This document shows, piece by piece, positions 46,265-54,790 of a stretch of DNA of 64,000 bases. Source of the DNA: Dysgonomonas sp. 511 (GTDB lineage: Bacteria > Bacteroidota > Bacteroidia > Bacteroidales > Dysgonomonadaceae). Under the pieces are notes generated by a model. It was not told the DNA's origin and did no database searches. It saw only the letters and a list, made by a program, of their open reading frames with translations. Position 1 is the first letter of the stretch; each line of letters begins with the position of its first letter. The translations under genes were made by a program, and so were the position numbers. The stretch covers positions 84,269 through 148,268 of the forward strand of contig NZ_QVMQ01000009.1 of assembly GCF_010501105.1 (NCBI RefSeq), written 5' to 3'.

Positions 46265-47506
46265 ATGAAAAAATTATTCATAATACTCATTTTCTGTGGA
46301 ATAACAAATCACTACCTATATGCCCAGCAACAATTTTATGCCATAGACAGTAGCGAATGGGTGACAGAAAAAGATCGCGATATACGCGAAAAAACGTTGT
46401 GGGACGAATTTTATGTTTATTCACAATATATTAAGAAACAAAATCTGCCGGAAGCCGAACTAATAGTTACATATTCTGCTATGATGGAACTTTTTAAAGA
46501 TCTTTTTTCTCAATGCCGGGAGATTAACGCCGGACTCGAAAACACTCTAAAAAATGGTGGCAAAGAGTTGGAGTTGATAAAAACCAAGATAGAAATTGAT
46601 CCTGCAAGGGCTAATAATAAAGAAATGTTTTATACAAAAGATCTGAAAACAATTTTTGACCTTAGCCTCGACCAATTCAACCTTATTTCTGTCTATAGCA
46701 GAGATATAGTAAATTATGACATAGGAGAATCGGATAAGATGCCTAAAATGGATATAGAGCGATTTACAAATAATGCTACTAACCTGGTAGCAGTAGGCCA
46801 GAGGTTTACAAAAATGGCTGACGAGCTGCAAGATATTTCTGATAACTATAAAAGTAAACTCATACTCGATGCTGTAGCCAAAGAAAATAAGGGTAAGGAA
46901 AAGAAAATATACTATACTTTCGACGGGCGGGAATATAAAACCCTCAGAGGACGTAACAATTATGAACAACGATTGGCAGAGAAATACAATAAAATATTTG
47001 ACTTAGTAAAAGACGATGTAAAAGATCCTCAAGATATAGAAAAGCTGAAATATGTTGTATCCGAAAGCCTAAACCTCCTCAAAGAGACAAGAACTTTTAA
47101 CGATTTGCTTGTTTTTTTAGAAAATGATGAATTAAAAAAGAAAGCAAAGAAAGAGTTCCCAACCATAGATTTTACCCCATATACTGCACGCAATAAAGAA
47201 ATTTGTCATATAAAAGATATATATGACGCATACGATCCGCTCTTAGGTATCTTTGAGATACAAGCCAACGTCATGGAATATCTGGAAAAGGCACATAAAG
47301 AAAACATAAAAACAAGAAACAATGGAGAATCAGCGACCATATCTTTAACTATAAATGTAGATGAAAACAAAGATTTTCAAGGTATTACTCATAGCGAATT
47401 ATTTGATAAAGCCATTGGTGCTTCAAAAAAGTTAAGTTCAATATATCCTAAATTGATTGCTTTCTATCAAAAAGAAAAACAAAGAATGGGGCAATCTGAC
47501 AAATAA
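46265..47506 (+). CDS. Secreted hypothetical protein, helical
   Basis: 413 residues. The signal peptide ends at YAQ (near residue 21). The mature protein is largely alpha-helical, rich in Lys, Asp, Glu and Asn, with few hydrophobic stretches, and contains a segment typical of soluble periplasmic proteins (YYTFDGREYKTLRGRNNYEQ). I recognise no domain. It resembles the style of other Bacteroidetes secreted proteins encoded singly. Closed by a shared terminator before a convergent gene. Confidence 0.65.
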   Translation: MKKLFIILIFCGITNHYLYAQQQFYAIDSSEWVTEKDRDIREKTLWDEFYVYSQYIKKQNLPEAELIVTYSAMMELFKDLFSQCREINAGLENTLKNGGKELELIKTKIEIDPARANNKEMFYTKDLKTIFDLSLDQFNLISVYSRDIVNYDIGESDKMPKMDIERFTNNATNLVAVGQRFTKMADELQDISDNYKSKLILDAVAKENKGKEKKIYYTFDGREYKTLRGRNNYEQRLAEKYNKIFDLVKDDVKDPQDIEKLKYVVSESLNLLKETRTFNDLLVFLENDELKKKAKKEFPTIDFTPYTARNKEICHIKDIYDAYDPLLGIFEIQANVMEYLEKAHKENIKTRNNGESATISLTINVDENKDFQGITHSELFDKAIGASKKLSSIYPKLIAFYQKEKQRMGQSDK

Positions 47507-47512
47507 GAAAAA

Positions 47513-47538
47513 AGCCGTACCCAAATCTGAGCACGGCT
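47513..47538. terminator. Short hairpin between convergent genes
   Basis: AGCCGT (47513-47518) pairs with ACGGCT (47533-47538), preceded by an A run that forms a T run on the minus strand. It probably terminates the DUF3836-like gene and may serve the plus-strand gene as well. Confidence 0.6.
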
Positions 47539-47559
47539 GTCAGGTATCTTTATTCTCCA

Positions 47560-48003
47560 TCATTTCATCGACATAAAGTTTGCATCTTCGTTTACTTGTA
47601 TTTGTTTTATAGCCATCAAGTTGCCACTATTGTCATATATATGTATCAGTTGAGAAGCGGTTGAAGCCCAATAATTTATTTTCGAATCCCATTCTGTATA
47701 TGTAGTGTATGCAATGCGTCCGTCCTCGTTATAATTATAGTCATATTTGTTTACAGCTACCCAACCTTGTACACTATCCCATTTGTAAGTAGCTTTTTTC
47801 AACATATTGCCGGCAGCATCGTAAGTATAAACACATTTGTCTATCGCGATAGATTGGCTCTCGTCATATTTTATAAACTCTTTTATAGTTCCTGTTTCTG
47901 TTACCTCTATGTTAGAGAAAACTTTTATATATGGGTTTGCAGCCGAAACGTTAGCTACTGATAGGATAACTGCTAATACTGATGTCAAAATTGTTGCTTT
48001 CAT
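47560..48003 (-). CDS. DUF3836-like secreted protein
   Basis: 147 residues, signal peptide ending at VSAA (near residue 22). The mature part has two or three YD-like units: CVYTYDAAGNMLKKATYKW, KYDYNYNEDGRIAYTTYTEW and LIHIYDNSGNLMAIKQI. This size and pattern match DUF3836, small exported Bacteroidetes proteins of unknown function. The 319-base gap upstream is AT-rich and contains a MITE. Confidence 0.8.
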   Translation of the reverse strand: MKATILTSVLAVILSVANVSAANPYIKVFSNIEVTETGTIKEFIKYDESQSIAIDKCVYTYDAAGNMLKKATYKWDSVQGWVAVNKYDYNYNEDGRIAYTTYTEWDSKINYWASTASQLIHIYDNSGNLMAIKQIQVNEDANFMSMK

Positions 48004-48227
48004 AATTGCAATTTTTACTTGTTGTTTTTGTAATCTTTTTGTTTTAATTTCTTTGAAAGCGCTTTCGATATATATGACAGCAACAGTAGCTAAAAAGTTA
48101 CACTAAATTTGAATTATTTTTTATTTTTTTTATAACTATCTAATAAACAACATAATAAAAATACATAATTTACCCCTCTTTTTACAATACAGAGATAAAC
48201 TAATTTGAAAACAATGCAATATTTTAA

Positions 48228-48309
48228 GAGTCTGTTTAAATTTTATAGCAGAACTTTTTTATACTAAAGAACCTATAAGAAATATTTTCGCTAAAATTTA
48301 AACAGGCTC
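48228..48309. mobile_element. 82 bp MITE, IS5-type ends (copy B)
   Basis: It starts GAGTCTGTTTAAATTTTATA and ends GCTAAAATTTAAACAGGCTC, flanked by TAA on both sides (48225-48227, 48310-48312). Its interior matches copy A closely (CTAAAGAACCTATAAGAAAT in both). It lies just downstream of sstT. Confidence 0.85.
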
Positions 48310-48322
48310 TAAATAAAAAAAG

Positions 48323-49546
48323 TTATTTCTCAACTTCCTGATCGGCAATAGAAGCTGCGGCTGTAAATAATATATCTGTAGACGAATTTAAAGCCGTCTC
48401 CATCGAATCCTGTATTACACTGATGGTCATCCCTACCCCGACTACCAACATTGCCGTATCGGTAGGAATATTGAATAAAGAGCAAGCTACAGGAATGAGC
48501 AGTAAAGAACCCCCCGGCACACCCGAAGCACCACAAGCCCCGATGGCAGCTACAACGCTCAAAAGTATTGCAGTAAATATATCGACCTGAATGCCTAATG
48601 TATGCACCGCAGCCAGCGACAAAACAGTTATAGTGACAGCAGCTCCCTCCATATTGATGGTAGCACCAAGTGGAATGGTTACAGAATAAGTATCTTCATC
48701 AAGCTTTAGTTTTTTAGCCAAAGCAAGGTTGACCGGAACATTAGCAGCCGAACTGCGGGTAAAAAATGCTGTAATACCACTCTCTTTCAGGCAGGTGAAA
48801 ACCAAAGGGTAAGGGTTTCTCCTTATTTTCCAGAATACAATCAAAGGATTTACCACCAACGCTATAAACAACATAGTACCCACAAGCACCAAGACTATCT
48901 GAAGATATTCTAACAAAGTACCTAAACCAGTTTCGGCAATAGCAGAAGCTACAAGCCCGAATATGCCTACAGGAGCAAAACGGATTATAATCCTGATAAT
49001 GAAAACAACAGCATCCGACAGATCATTGAATATGGTTTTGGTGCTATCAGAAGCTTTGCGAAGGAAAAAACCTATACCTGTCGACCATGCCAGAATACCT
49101 ATAAAATTAGCGTTTATAATCGCATTGACGGGATTATCTACAATTTTGAAGAGGATATCCCGTAAAACATCAAAAATACCCGAGGGCGGCTTTATACCCA
49201 CTTCTACCCCACCCTTCAATGTGAGGTAAGTAGGGAATATGAAACTAACCACCACAGCAGTCAAAGCAGCCAGAAAAGTACCCAGAAGGTATAACATCAA
49301 TACCGACTTGATACTGGTCTTATGTCCGCTTTTATGATTGGTAATGGAAGAAACTATCAGAAGGAATACAAGAACAGGGGCAGCAGCCTTCAAAGCTGTA
49401 AGGAATAGTTCGCCTAAAATACCGACAGAAATTGCAACATCAGGCAGGAAGAAGCCTAATAATATACCCAATACCAATCCTATTGATATCAGTAGTATCA
49501 GGTTACCATTCAGTATAAAGTTCTTTATATTCATATCTTTTTTCAA
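48323..49546 (-). CDS. sstT: Serine/threonine:sodium symporter SstT
   Basis: 407 residues, eight helices and two re-entrant loops as in the DAACS (GltPh-like) family. Family segments are [16 protein letters not shown] (serine-rich re-entrant loop), [29 protein letters not shown], and [23 protein letters not shown]. This set corresponds to SstT rather than glutamate carriers. It takes up serine and threonine with sodium at the inner membrane. It stands alone, with the inverted repeat array just upstream. Confidence 0.93.
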   Translation of the reverse strand: MKKDMNIKNFILNGNLILLISIGLVLGILLGFFLPDVAISVGILGELFLTALKAAAPVLVFLLIVSSITNHKSGHKTSIKSVLMLYLLGTFLAALTAVVVSFIFPTYLTLKGGVEVGIKPPSGIFDVLRDILFKIVDNPVNAIINANFIGILAWSTGIGFFLRKASDSTKTIFNDLSDAVVFIIRIIIRFAPVGIFGLVASAIAETGLGTLLEYLQIVLVLVGTMLFIALVVNPLIVFWKIRRNPYPLVFTCLKESGITAFFTRSSAANVPVNLALAKKLKLDEDTYSVTIPLGATINMEGAAVTITVLSLAAVHTLGIQVDIFTAILLSVVAAIGACGASGVPGGSLLLIPVACSLFNIPTDTAMLVVGVGMTISVIQDSMETALNSSTDILFTAAASIADQEVEK

Positions 49547-49554
49547 TCAACAAT

Positions 49555-49969
49555 TTAGTGTGTCAATCAGTTAACAATATCTTTAGATACAAGTAGACAA
49601 GATACGAGGTACAAGTTTATGTTTTACAGGAAACCAACTTGTTAACTCGTCTACTGGTATCTTGTATCTCCCTAAAAAGTAACACTTGTAACACATTTTT
49701 TACTGTTTTCCTGTTGTTACTTTTTCTTTAGATACAAGTAAACAAGATACGAGATACAAGTTTATATTTTATAAGAAACCAACTCGTTTACTCGTCTACT
49801 GGTATCTTGTACCTCCTTAAAAAGTAACACTTGTAACACATTTTCGTTACTTTCTTATTGTTACTTTTCCCCTCCCTTGTCGTGGCTTTGCGCATAAGTC
49901 CCCCAAGGGGGATTAGGGGGCTTCCCTTTGGAGAGAGCGGGGAGTGAGGCGCTATATAGATAAACTTTT
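49555..49969. repeat. Right arm of the inverted repeat: two 143 bp units plus GC module
   Basis: Read on the minus strand, this segment repeats the module at 42451-42553 followed by two 143-base units. The GC module here (49868-49969) differs from its partner at only a few positions, the clearest being one base in GCGCCTCAC versus GCACCTCAC. The two arrays face each other across about 6.5 kb. They fill the 424-base gap between sstT and the SGNH hydrolase gene. Confidence 0.9.
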
Positions 49970-49970
49970 T

Positions 49971-50657
49971 TTACTTTAATACTTCGTCAATAACTTTTTT
50001 AGCTAACGATTCCATCACTTCGTAGCCTTTGGCAACAGGATGTACCCCATCGCTTCCGTATTCAGCTATCAAAGCCATATCTTTATCGTGCATCACCGCA
50101 AAATAGTCTATATAAGGAAAACAATTTTTGGCGGCATATTCTTCAATCTTCTTATTAAGTGACATTATCTTCGCCGGCACATCTTTTATCTCCTTGCGCC
50201 AAGGATATCCCCCTGCCGGAGTTACCGACGACAGTATAACCTTTATACCATTAGCCTGAGCCAGTTCTGCCATCGACATAATGTTGCCCAGCGTGAAAGC
50301 TTCATCGTACGGCCCTGTATTTTCGGCTATATCATTCGTACCAATATTTATAAGTACAGCATAAGGTTGCAGGTCGATTACATCCTGGCGAAAACGTGAA
50401 AGCAACTGTGGGCTTGTTTGTCCGCCTATACCCCGCCCTATGTAGTTGTTCGATTTAAAGAAATCGGGACGTTGGCCTGCCCAACCCTGAGTAATAGAAT
50501 TGCCTATAAAAACCACCCGTTTTTCGCCATCGGCAGGAACTGGCAAAGCTGCATTTGCAATTTTATAACGTTGTAAATTAATAAGTTCGTTAAACTGTTG
50601 GGCATCTACTGAATTAAAAATACACATAAAAGAAATAAGGAATAAAAATTTTTTCAT
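49971..50657 (-). CDS. Secreted SGNH/GDSL hydrolase
   Basis: 228 residues, signal peptide ending at VDAQ (residue 20). Four SGNH blocks are visible: GNSIT with nucleophile Ser54, GIGGQTS with the oxyanion Gly, GTNDI with Asn108, and DGVHP with Asp203 and His206. It would act as a periplasmic esterase or lipase. It is the last gene of a minus-strand run that includes a second SGNH hydrolase (51328), a barrel protein and a TonB-dependent receptor, so the substrate is probably an imported acylated compound. It is about half identical to 51328 in the motifs. Confidence 0.9.
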   Translation of the reverse strand: MKKFLFLISFMCIFNSVDAQQFNELINLQRYKIANAALPVPADGEKRVVFIGNSITQGWAGQRPDFFKSNNYIGRGIGGQTSPQLLSRFRQDVIDLQPYAVLINIGTNDIAENTGPYDEAFTLGNIMSMAELAQANGIKVILSSVTPAGGYPWRKEIKDVPAKIMSLNKKIEEYAAKNCFPYIDYFAVMHDKDMALIAEYGSDGVHPVAKGYEVMESLAKKVIDEVLK

Positions 50658-50700
50658 GGTTAAATATTATCGTGTTAATAATAAACTTATAAATCCTACA

Positions 50701-51327
50701 TCAAAAACGGAACGTATAGCCTACCGAATAAAAGAGATTATCTCCATAAGGAGAATTTTTATCCTGTATCACATCGTATTGTATCATAGCCATCATACCA
50801 CCCAGGCGCAGTCCTCCGCCAACAAGCAGCGATGGTACAAATTTACTTTCTTTGGCTTCGTAGCCGTCGTTCCATTTGAAAGTCTGCCACATACGGCTTA
50901 TTTCGGGCTGCACGCCTATTACGATATATTCGATGGGGAAAAAGCGTCCGAAAAGGTTGAAACTCATATAACTTGCTTTCCAGTCGTAATTGTAATAATC
51001 GGTCTTGTAGTAAGTATATCCCAAACCGGCTCCCAGAGTTACGTACTTTGAAAAATCGTAACCTACCTGCGGCGAAAACCCTACGACTGTGTAATCGCCA
51101 AACTGAAGGCTCAGATTACCCCCGAAAGATAATTTAGAAGGATCGAACTGAAAGCCCGAAGACGATGACTTGTGAGGCAAAGCCCTCACCTGTTTCTTGT
51201 TGGTAGTAGTGGTAGAAGTACGTTGGTCGTACACATTCCCTTGATTGTCTACATAAATTTGTGAATAGCAAAATATATTTGCCATTAATAATACAGATAG
51301 TAATAAAACATTCTTTTTCATGATCAC
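50701..51327 (-). CDS. Small outer-membrane beta-barrel protein
   Basis: 208 residues. A signal peptide (to IFCYSQ) precedes a polar linker (YDQRTSTTTTNKKQ). From about residue 65, amphipathic strands alternate with turns (FGGNLSLQFGDYTVVGFSPQ; YVTLGAGLGYTYYKT), and the chain ends in Phe (VGYTFRF), the outer-membrane sorting signal. This is the OprW/OMP_b-brl type barrel of eight strands. It is encoded directly after the second SGNH gene with no gap, so it belongs to that operon. Confidence 0.85.
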   Translation of the reverse strand: MIMKKNVLLLSVLLMANIFCYSQIYVDNQGNVYDQRTSTTTTNKKQVRALPHKSSSSGFQFDPSKLSFGGNLSLQFGDYTVVGFSPQVGYDFSKYVTLGAGLGYTYYKTDYYNYDWKASYMSFNLFGRFFPIEYIVIGVQPEISRMWQTFKWNDGYEAKESKFVPSLLVGGGLRLGGMMAMIQYDVIQDKNSPYGDNLFYSVGYTFRF

Positions 51328-52059
51328 TTATTCTTCTGTTAATACTTCATTTATAGCCTTTTGAACCAATGGTTCCATTATTTCATAACCTTTTTCGTTA
51401 GGATGCAATTCGTCGAAAGTATATTCTTTCTTCATTCCCCCTTCTTCATTCTTCATCATGGTATGATAGTCGAGATAGTAATACCCGCTTGTTTGGGTAA
51501 ATTCTTTTATCCTCTTATTCAATTCATCTATCAGGCCCGGCACATTCTGTATATGCCCTTTGAATCCGAATCCCGAAGAAGGTAGTACCGACGACATAAT
51601 AACCTTTATGCCGTTGATATCTGCCAACTGGCACATAGCCTTTATGTTGTTCATTGTAAAATCTATATCATATACTCCTGTGTTTTCGGCTATGTCGTTT
51701 ATCCCTGCATTGATAACCACAGCCTTGGGATGTAGGTCGACAACATCGTGATAGAAACGCAAGAGCAGCAATGATGAGGTCTGCCCCCCTACTCCACGGT
51801 TTATATACCCGTTTTGCGAAAAGAAAGAGAACCGCAGGTGCGCCCAGTTTTCGACTATGGAATTGCCTATGAAAACCACCCGTTTTTCGCTTTCTATGGT
51901 GTCATTCAGCTGGCTGTTGGCATAGGCATAGGCATTGAGGCGGAAAATATCCCTGTTTACCCTGTTCTTATACCAAGCAAAACCAATGATACCAACGGTA
52001 ATGATATTGACCAAAACAGAGATAATAAAAGCTATGATAAAGAATTTCTTTTTATTCAT
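51328..52059 (-). CDS. Membrane-anchored SGNH/GDSL hydrolase
   Basis: 243 residues from the ATG at 52059; a start at 52086 would overlap the receptor gene and adds a second hydrophobic stretch. An uncleaved N-terminal helix (FFIIAFIISVLVNIITVGII) anchors the protein. SGNH blocks follow: GNSIV, GVGGQTS, GINDI and DELHP. In block III the usual Thr is Ile. It is a paralogue of 49971 and shares the WxxLRFSFFSQNGYINRG-like stretch. It would work in the periplasm, facing the outer membrane. Operon partner of the receptor. Confidence 0.87.
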   Translation of the reverse strand: MNKKKFFIIAFIISVLVNIITVGIIGFAWYKNRVNRDIFRLNAYAYANSQLNDTIESEKRVVFIGNSIVENWAHLRFSFFSQNGYINRGVGGQTSSLLLLRFYHDVVDLHPKAVVINAGINDIAENTGVYDIDFTMNNIKAMCQLADINGIKVIMSSVLPSSGFGFKGHIQNVPGLIDELNKRIKEFTQTSGYYYLDYHTMMKNEEGGMKKEYTFDELHPNEKGYEIMEPLVQKAINEVLTEE

Positions 52060-52075
52060 AAATAAGATAATATAC

Positions 52076-54274
52076 TTAAAAAACAAACTTCATACCCATA
52101 CTAAACATACGGCAAAGCGGATAGTTTATATATGGGCTCAGGGTTTCCGACTTCGAAACATTTACTTTGGTGGCAAGGTTCTCGGCATTGGTATAAAAAA
52201 CAACTTCGGAACCGGATATGCCTGTAAGATTATGTAAAGGTAGCTTATACGACACATTCAGCGACTTTATTCCAAAATAATCTACATCGGCTATATGATT
52301 ATTTAACGGTTTCTGGTATCCATAATACTTCGCATCTTTAGCTCCATGCAGCAGCAAATTTATATCAAATCTTTTTAACCATACATTTGCATCCAACCCA
52401 TAATGATATTTAGGCACTGCATATTCGTTGCCGATGGAAGCAGTAGGAACAGAAGGATTGTTTATTGTGAAATTACCTTTTACTCTCAATCCTTTTTTTT
52501 GATAAAAATATTGGCTGTATGCCACATCAAATTCCCAACCACGGTTTACAAATTGCCTGTAATCGGCAATATGGTTATACACACCGTCTACGGCTACAAT
52601 ATCGGGGATATTCGTTGTTTTTTTATGGAAATAGGAAGCTGATACTTGCAATATATTGTCTAAAAATCCGAGTTCCACACCCATATCTTTCTGTGTAGAA
52701 GTACGCCATTCAAAGTTTTCGCCTTCGTAAGAAACAGGAATAAACATATACCTGCCGTCTGTAATACCGGATATATTATATCCTTGATCGCCTGTCTTGC
52801 TCCACGAGGCTTTTAAACGCAACTTTTCGATAAAGAAATCGTAGTCCCAAAATCCTTCGCGCGAAATATTCCATGCAGCCGATAGAGTAGGGTAGTAGCT
52901 ATCCTTTTTCCTAAGGTGCGGAGCCGATGAGGTTAGCCTTCTGATACCGGCTGTGGCTGTACGGATACCCTGCGAATAATTATACGCAGCTTTAAGTAGG
53001 GCATTGCTGTTATATTCACTGTGGGCAATATCTATTATTTCCGTTTTGTCCCATGTGTAGGCAGCTGTTATACACAATTTCTGGTTGTAACTGAAATGCT
53101 TATCCCACACAACTTCATTATCCCACAAATAACGTTTATAGTGTAATTGATAATCGTATGGCAAAATATATATTTTGTCTGTCTTATCGTACGAAAACCG
53201 AGACTTAATGTATAAGTTGCGAAAGAAATTCATATCAATGTACGATGTAGAGAATAGCTTTTCGTCGGGCTTATATTTCAATATCCCGGTTGCCGTATTG
53301 CCTGCACCGTCTGCTAATATAGATAAATGGTTATCAACAGCATGTTTATAAAATACATTTTGTCCTATCTTCAGCCATTTGTATATACTCAGCTTCGCAT
53401 TGAACCTCGAATGCAGGGTTTCGCTTCTGGCATCTTTTACCACCCCTTCGTTGTTGTCGTACGATACATCTCCCTGCACATTGTGTGTATCTCCTATATG
53501 CCTGAAATTCATATTGTAATGTTGTACCAAGCCTTTTTGCAGATAATCGCTGAGATTGCCTTTGTCTTTACCGGGTATCAGGTCGGATGCCTGCTGAAAA
53601 CCTGCCCATACGTTTCCACCTATTCTTTTGTCGGAATGATCTTGTAAAGTAGTCAGATACACAACACCATCTATAGCCGAAACGGAACTGAAAACCGACG
53701 AAGTGGCTGCATTCTTATTCACATTAACCATCAATACATCAGCAGGATTGAAAGGTGCATCGGGTATTCCGTCTACTACATACCGCACGTTACTGCCCCC
53801 GCGGATATTCAGTGATCCGTCGCCGGCAAAGCTGACACCCGAAGCATATCCTTCGAGGTAGGATTTTTCGTCAACCGGGCGTCCTTTGTAAATATCCGAA
53901 CCTAGCCTTGCATTCGCTGTTGAGAGGTCGTTGTAATTGTCGAACTGTGAATATACATATATAGGGTGTCCATGACAGTCTATTATATCTTCCTTCAAAG
54001 TGATATCTATCACTGTTTTATAACCTACAGTTACTTCTTGCGTTTTGCAACCTATAAAGCTAAAAACTAGCGTAGTCGAAGTATTAGTTGCCACCTTTAT
54101 TGTATATTTACCATCAATATCGGTAATGACTCCGTTTGTAGTTCCTCTTTCCATTACGGTACATCCTATGATGGTTTCGCCTTGTTCATCGGTTACTGTA
54201 CCGGTAATGGTTATCTGGGCTTGTGCGGTTATAAAGCAAAGTGTAAGGCTAAGTGTCATGATCAATTTTTTCAT
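52076..54274 (-). CDS. TonB-dependent receptor, short SusC-type
   Basis: 732 residues from the ATG at 54274, which gives the signal peptide MKKLIMTLSLTLCFITAQAQ. A carboxypeptidase-regulatory-like domain (about 20-105, GTVTDEQGETIIGCTVMERG) precedes the plug (RGGSNVRYVVDGIPDAPFNP) and barrel (from about 220), which ends in Phe (SMGMKFVF). SusC proteins are usually near 1,000 residues, so this is shorter, and no SusD partner is present. First gene of the run with two SGNH hydrolases and a barrel. Ligand unknown. Confidence 0.88.
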   Translation of the reverse strand: MKKLIMTLSLTLCFITAQAQITITGTVTDEQGETIIGCTVMERGTTNGVITDIDGKYTIKVATNTSTTLVFSFIGCKTQEVTVGYKTVIDITLKEDIIDCHGHPIYVYSQFDNYNDLSTANARLGSDIYKGRPVDEKSYLEGYASGVSFAGDGSLNIRGGSNVRYVVDGIPDAPFNPADVLMVNVNKNAATSSVFSSVSAIDGVVYLTTLQDHSDKRIGGNVWAGFQQASDLIPGKDKGNLSDYLQKGLVQHYNMNFRHIGDTHNVQGDVSYDNNEGVVKDARSETLHSRFNAKLSIYKWLKIGQNVFYKHAVDNHLSILADGAGNTATGILKYKPDEKLFSTSYIDMNFFRNLYIKSRFSYDKTDKIYILPYDYQLHYKRYLWDNEVVWDKHFSYNQKLCITAAYTWDKTEIIDIAHSEYNSNALLKAAYNYSQGIRTATAGIRRLTSSAPHLRKKDSYYPTLSAAWNISREGFWDYDFFIEKLRLKASWSKTGDQGYNISGITDGRYMFIPVSYEGENFEWRTSTQKDMGVELGFLDNILQVSASYFHKKTTNIPDIVAVDGVYNHIADYRQFVNRGWEFDVAYSQYFYQKKGLRVKGNFTINNPSVPTASIGNEYAVPKYHYGLDANVWLKRFDINLLLHGAKDAKYYGYQKPLNNHIADVDYFGIKSLNVSYKLPLHNLTGISGSEVVFYTNAENLATKVNVSKSETLSPYINYPLCRMFSMGMKFVF

Positions 54275-54299
54275 GAAATATGAAGTTATCATCAATTGT

Positions 54300-54790
54300 T
54301 ATAAATAATATTTTTTCTTTTTAAATTCAAAAAACTCCCATGATGGTAATAATTGGCTGTTAATTGTGTTGAATCTTTTCTAGTCCAAAGCTTGTATATT
54401 TTGTTATTAAAAATTTATTAAGATATAGTTCGGTAGTTATTAAAAAGAGTAAAAATATACAATTTATTCATATAAAGCATATTGTAAACTTTATTAAAAA
54501 TATGTTGATAACTATTGTTGTTGAAAAATAACTTGTTCCGCGGTTTTTAATAACTGTTGAAAACCGTTTAAAATATAAATGATAAGTTGAGTGTGATTTT
54601 TAATTGTTTCTTGCGACATATTTTATATATGGATTTTTAATCCGGAAAACAATGGATTATGTTTTATTTAAATATCAACAGTTATTAACAAGGTTATCAA
54701 CAAGAATGAAAAGTAATTGTAAGCGATGAAAACTGAGTTATAAGCAATATGGTAAAACAGTGATTTACAATATATTATTAATTATAAAAA
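54300..54790. other. Candidate replication origin (oriC-like region)
   Basis: About 490 bases of very AT-rich non-coding DNA between divergent genes. It holds DnaA-box-like 9-mers: TTATCAACA at 54694-54702, ATATCAACA at 54672-54680 and TTATTAACA at 54682-54690 (starts 10 and 12 bases apart), and on the other strand TGTTGATAA at 54503-54511, with TGTTGAAAA at 54519-54527 and 54555-54563. A CGGTTTT / AAAACCG inverted repeat lies at 54541-54566. None is the perfect TTATCCACA, so the call rests on clustering, AT content and context. The promoters of the receptor and sppA must also lie here. Confidence 0.5.

Noticed and set aside
52076..54274. Classical SusC/SusD polysaccharide utilisation locus
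   Set aside because: No SusD-like lipoprotein and no glycoside hydrolase follow; the partners are SGNH hydrolases and a small barrel.
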